This document shows, piece by piece, positions 59,362 to 64,000 of a stretch of 64,000 nt of DNA. The translations under genes were made by a program, and so were the position numbers. The stretch's first letter is position 1. Every line of letters begins with the position of its first letter. The notes below the pieces were generated by a model that had not been told where the DNA came from, made no database searches, and saw only the letters and a program-made list of their open reading frames with translations. This DNA comes from Przewalskia tangutica (lineage: Eukaryota > Streptophyta > Magnoliopsida > Solanales > Solanaceae), in contig JAQGDG010000036.1 of NCBI GenBank assembly GCA_029844215.1, positions 1,798,001-1,862,000 on the forward strand, read 5' to 3'.

Positions 59362-60872
59362 AACACTGGTGTACCTCTACCTGCGGCATGAATGCAGCCC
59401 CCCGAAGGAGGTCAGTACAACAGGTACCAAGTATGTGAAACTAAAAAATACTGTAAATGAAATCATAGTAGTCTATATAAAGCAGAAGACATGTATGATA
59501 ACCAAACTACAGTTCACAATAAATAAGCAGTCATGTCAAGTCAGGGACTCACGCCCTCAAAGTCATCACTTCAAATATCACTATGGGTCTCACGCCCATA
59601 ACATCAATCATGCCCGTGGAATACCTTCCTCACTGCCGGCAGTCTATGATATCAAAGCACCAAGGAATACACATGAACACCAGGTCCCACCTGTGTCATA
59701 ATAAACCGCACGAGGTAAGTACGAAGGCATAGCCGACTACTAACACCTACAATACTAACAAGGTCATAAATCAGATTATAAGATCTGTCTGACCGCCACA
59801 TGATCAAGCCGCCACACGCTGCAGATCAAATGCGCGTCTAGCCCAGAACTTCCCGCAGCTCGCATAGGCCAACCTCATAGGCCCGCATGAGGTATTCCTC
59901 GCATCGGTAGCTACTCCACGGCATCCGCTGGACTCGCATCCGCGTGGCCACATGCATCGCATGACCATAAAGGTCGCACACTAACTCGAACTCGTAGCTC
60001 TGCATAGGTCCCCGGGACCCGCGTGAGGTATCCTCGAATCATAGTCACACATCGCTCGAGTATTACCCGCGTCGGAGGCGCAACCTCGGATCAAGTCAAG
60101 GTGAGTGGTACAATACCAACATAACGGCTGATCGTTAAACAACTTAAGCGCAATCGAGGGAAAACCCTGTTACACAATCATCACAAGATACTAACACACG
60201 TAGCATCCTAGCATGAGTACTTAACAAATCAACAAGAAAGTATTACAAGATTATCACAAACCAACACAATCAAGTTATTCACACAAGGTACTTTCTACTA
60301 TATGATTAACAAGATCGGGTTTTTATCCCCAAAGTACTTCATAAATTAACTCTTTTAAAAGATCCGTTTCTTTCACAAAAGTCACACAATACCCGTAGTA
60401 TAAAAATAGAGTGACTATCTTTTTAAGTAAACCCAAACACTTCCTTTTGTAAAATCAAGTAACCACATTATTTTCCAAACGTTCAAGTTTGCCTAATTTC
60501 AAATGCTCAAGTTTCTCATTTTCGAAAGGTTTCGTAGTTCATAGTTTTAATCACTTAATGATGTAATTCTCCTTTAAAACAATTGAGAAACATATACCTT
60601 ATATGTGAGTAGGTTATTCTTGTTTATAACAATCTTATAACAAAGAACCATGATCTTGGAAATGTAATATCATTTTGTCTCATCTTAGCTTCATGCGGAT
60701 GGAGGTTTCTACCGGTTTTAATAATACTTGATTAGTCAATACATTTCCCTTTATTAGCGCCGTGGTCTGCTCGATACTTATTCGATTTCAAATCGGAAAC
60801 ATTATTCCTTTTAAAAAACCAAGTACTCATTACTCACGAATGAGGTTTCACACTTTTTAACAAAATTCAATT

Positions 60873-63800
60873 AAGTCAAGTCTCTTATCTTTTAAGATCA
60901 AGTCTCTTAACTTCTAAAAATCAGTAAACCATTCTTTTTACTTCTCTTAAGCCGTTATACCTAACTTCCCATAAAGATAGTATAACTCTTAAGCTTTTAA
61001 AACCAAGTATTACTCTTCTGTTAAAAATGATTCAGTATTCTTTTGAAATACTTCAAGATTATTCAGGCTTAAGTCAAAAGACATTGCCGTAATTATTATT
61101 CAGGCTTAAGTCAAAAGACATTGCCGTAATTATTATTCGCTTAACACACGACGCTCACCGTACTATAAATACTTTAAAATATCATGCTCAAGAGTATAGG
61201 AAGAATCACATACCTCCCGACGATTATCGACTATTATCAAAATGCTCCAAAGTACTGTAGTACGGCTAGCCTTTTCCACCTCCGAGTAGAATACGCTACT
61301 GCAGATTTCAACCTATAACGGTTATACAAGTCTATCAAAGTCTAGACTACTCGGTAGAATAAATCTAGATACAAGATTCTACGGAAAATTGGAAGACTTC
61401 CTTACCCGAAACTTCACAAGTCTCAGAAATACAAATCCTATGTAAGTACATTCAATTCTCTTCTTATATACTTTCCTTGTATATACCTTATACTTAATTC
61501 TTATACTTCAATAGTATATACTCAATTACAAAAGGGAGACAAGATATTTACCTCGATAAGCCCAAAATTATCCAAGTTTAAATGTCGATCCTGAGCAACG
61601 TTTAGCTCCTACTCTGGGCGCTCCAACCCGCTCCAAACAACCCTTAGAAGTTCTACGCCACTTCTACTTAATACTTCAACCGGCTATGAAGATTTTCCTT
61701 AGGGTTTCGGTTTGAGACAAAAAGGACATAAGGTAGTATTTCCGGGCTCTACGTATAGAGGTAACTTTTGGAATACTACAAGGTATAAGGCTAAGGTATT
61801 TTGGGTATAGTAAGAATACTTGGAGAGTATTTCTACCAAGAGGGGGGTACCTCTCGGCCAGACCACTAGGAGGGGGGGTGTCTCGGCTAGAACACCACAA
61901 AGTCAAGTCTCTTATCTTTTAAGATCAAGTCTCTTAACTTCTAAAAATCAGTAAACCATTCTTTTTACTTCTCTTAAGCCGTTATACCTAACTTCCCATA
62001 AAGCTAGTATAACTCTTAAGCTTTTAAAACCAAGTATTACTCTTCTGTTAAAAATGATTCAGTATTCTTTTGAAATACTTCAAGATTATTCAAAGTTAAG
62101 TCAAACGACATTGTCGTAATTATTATTCGTGCTTAAGTCAAAAGACATTGCCGTAATTATTATTCGCTTAACACACGTCGTCACCGCACTATATATACTT
62201 TAAAATATCATGCTCAAGAGTATAGGAAGAATCACATACCTCGCGACGATTATCGACTATTAGCAAAACGCTCCAAAGCATCAGAGTCCCGGCTAGCCTT
62301 TTCCACCCTCCGAGTAGAATATGCTACTCGCAGTATTTCAACCTATAACGGTTATACAAGTCTATCAAAGTCTAGACTACTCGGTAGAATAAATCTAGAT
62401 ACAAGATTCTACGAAAAATCGACAAAGACTTCCTTACCCGCCAAACTTCACAAGTCTACTGTAAATACAGTCCTATGTAAGTACAGTTCAATTCTCTTCT
62501 TATATACTTTCCTTGTATATACCTTATACTTAATTCTTATACTTCAATAGTATATACTCAATTACAAAAGGGAGACAAGATATTTACCTCGATAAGCCCA
62601 AAATTATCCAAGTTTAAATGTCGATCCTGAGCAACGTTTAGCTCCTACTCTGGGCGCTCCAACCCGCTCCAAACAACCCTTAGAAGTTCTACGCCACTTC
62701 TACTTAATACTTCAACCGGCTATGAAGATTTTCCTTAGGGTTTCGGTTTGAGACAAAAAGGACATAAGGTAGTATTTCCGGGCTCTACGTATAGAGGTAA
62801 CTTTTGGAATACTACAAGGTATAAGGCTAAGGTATTTTGGGTATAGTAAGAATACTTGGAGAGTATTTCTACCAAGAGGGGGGTACCTCTCGGCCACACC
62901 ACTAGGAGGGGGGGTGTCTCGGCTAGAACACCACAAAGTCAAGTCTCTTATCTTTTAAGATCAAGTCTCTTAACTTCTAAAAATCAAGAACCATTCTTTT
63001 ACTTCTCTTGCCGTTATACCTAACTTCCCATAAAGCTAGTATAACTCTTAAGCTTTTAAAACCAAGTATTACTCTTCATTAAAAATGATTCAAGATTCTT
63101 TGAAATACTTCAAGATTATTCAGGCTTAAGTCAAAAGACATTGCCGTAATTATTATTCAGGCTTAAGTCAAAAGACATTGCCGTAATTATTATTCAGTTA
63201 ACACACGTACGTCTACCGTACTATAAATACTTTAAAATATCATGCTCAAGAGTATAGGAAGAATCACATACCTCGCGACGATTATCGACTATTAGCAAAA
63301 TGCTCCAAAGTACTGTAGTCCGGCTAGCCTTTTCCACCCTCCGAGTAGAATATGCTACTCGCAGTATTTCAACCTATAACGGTTATACAAGTCTATCAAA
63401 GTCTAGACTACTCGGTAGAATAAATCTAGATACAAGATTCTACGGAAAATTGGACAGCACTTCCTTACCCGCCAAACTTCACAAGTTCATCAGAATACAA
63501 ATATGTAAGTCTGATTCAATTCTCTTCTTATATACTTTCCTTGTATATACCTTATACTTAATTCTTATACTTTAATAGTATATACTCAATTACAAAAGGG
63601 AGACAAGATATTTACCTCGATAAGCCCAAAATTATCCAAGTTTAAATGTCGATCCTGAGCAACGTTTAGCTCCTACTCGGCGCTCAACCGCTCCAAACAA
63701 CCCTTAGAAGTTCTACGCCACTTCTACTTAATACTTCAACCGGCTATGAAGATTTTCCTTAGGGTTTCGGTTTGAGACAAAAGGACATAAGGTAGTATTT

Positions 63801-63958
63801 CCTGCTCTACGATAGAGGTAACTTTTGGAATACTACAAGGTATAAGGCTAAGGTATTTTGGGTATAGTAAGAATACTTGGAGAGTATTTCTACCAAGAGG
63901 GGGGTACCTCTCGGCCACACCACTAGGAGGGGGGGTGTCTCGGCTAGAACACCACAAA
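60873..63958 (-). repeat. Three tandem copies of a 1.03-kb LTR section
   Basis: Copies start at 60873, 61901 and 62937, so the spacing is 1028 and 1036 bp. Each runs from 'agtcaagtctcttatc' to 'ctcggctagaacaccacaa'. The junctions (61898-61903 and 62934-62939) share AAG between the left and right breakpoints. The section covers leader sequence (R/U5) and not the TATA box. The other LTR of E has it once. Confidence 0.93.
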
Positions 63959-64000
63959 GGGGAGAGGGTGGTTTCGGCCAAGGCCTTTTCAAGGGGAGGG

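Larger units (their letters stand above)
23068..64000 (-). mobile_element. Element E: reverse-strand non-autonomous element, interrupted by D and F
   Basis: The 3' LTR is on the left (23068-56499, split), the interior is 56500-58992 (2493 bp) and the 5' LTR is on the right (58993 to past the window). The element sits in the pol region of G. The left flank is CCATT (23063-23067). The right flank is outside the window, so the target duplication cannot be checked. The interior has a gag and an eroded integrase C-terminus but no protease, RT or RNase H, which suggests an internal deletion of an autonomous ancestor. Confidence 0.88.
58993..64000 (-). mobile_element. Element E 5' LTR, enlarged and running off the window
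   Basis: It begins TGTCACGACCCGAACCCGGG (the LTR 3' end in reverse) and is collinear with the 3' LTR of E up to about 61900. It then repeats a 1.03-kb section twice more before going on toward U3 at 63959. The LTR 5' end lies outside the window. Without the extra copies it would be about 3.5 kb. The first 700 bp are the cleanest copy of this LTR end in the window. Confidence 0.88.

Noticed and set aside
1..64000. Search for host genes, tRNA, rRNA, satellite DNA or a viral insertion
   Set aside because: Nothing outside the LTR-retrotransposon family could be supported. All RT and integrase motifs belong to the Ty3/gypsy elements described.

Overview
The window is repeat-rich plant nuclear DNA made entirely, as far as can be read, of nested Ty3/gypsy LTR retrotransposons. 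No host gene, tRNA, rRNA or CRISPR array was found. The family is a Tekay/Del-type chromovirus. The elements have 5-bp target duplications, TG...CA LTR ends and an initiator-Met-tRNA primer site. The one near-complete gag-pol runs gag - protease - RT - RNase H - integrase - chromodomain. The gag start (MPP...), the protein style and the very long LTRs most resemble Solanaceae elements, but that placement comes from family knowledge, not a search.

Layout, with names used here only. Element H (reverse strand, 1-14333) shows its eroded internal region and its 5' LTR, which is split by complete element A (2908-12571, TSD TGCCT). H itself sits in an LTR fragment J (14334-15127), followed by LTR fragments K (15128-16545) and L1 (16546 to about 18997). 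Element G (reverse) follows, with its 3' LTR (about 19004-21891) and an integrase fragment. Element E (reverse, 23068 to beyond the window end) interrupts G. The 3' LTR of E (23068-56499) was hit twice, by D (25729-45961) and by F (46590-56361, TSD CAAGT). The 5' LTR of D was in turn hit by C, a solo LTR (25794-38909, TSD TAAGG), and C was hit by complete element B (27127-36642, TSD CATAG). The deepest chain is G > E > D > C > B.

The elements fall into two functional classes. F (2.4-kb LTRs) and the fragment G carry recognisable pol. A, B, D and E have giant 3.4-3.7-kb LTRs and a short 2.3-2.6-kb interior with gag remnants and a non-coding spacer. B and E also keep an eroded integrase C-terminus. 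They look like internally deleted derivatives that would need pol supplied in trans by F-like elements. Primer sites, polypurine tracts and LTR termini are shared by both classes.

Three points stand out. (1) The TATA box lies only about 390-435 bp into each LTR, so about 2-3.2 kb of every LTR should be a transcribed leader. That leader holds conserved hairpins, one with GC/GU/AU substitutions at one stem position, conserved splice-donor-like sites, and a slot where unrelated tandem arrays are exchanged between copies. (2) The 5' LTR of E carries a three-copy tandem amplification of about 1.03 kb. (3) Differences between otherwise identical copies cluster at CAG/CTG/CCGG sites. This looks like a consensus error at CHG-methylated cytosines, so the broken reading frames should not be taken at face value as mutations.
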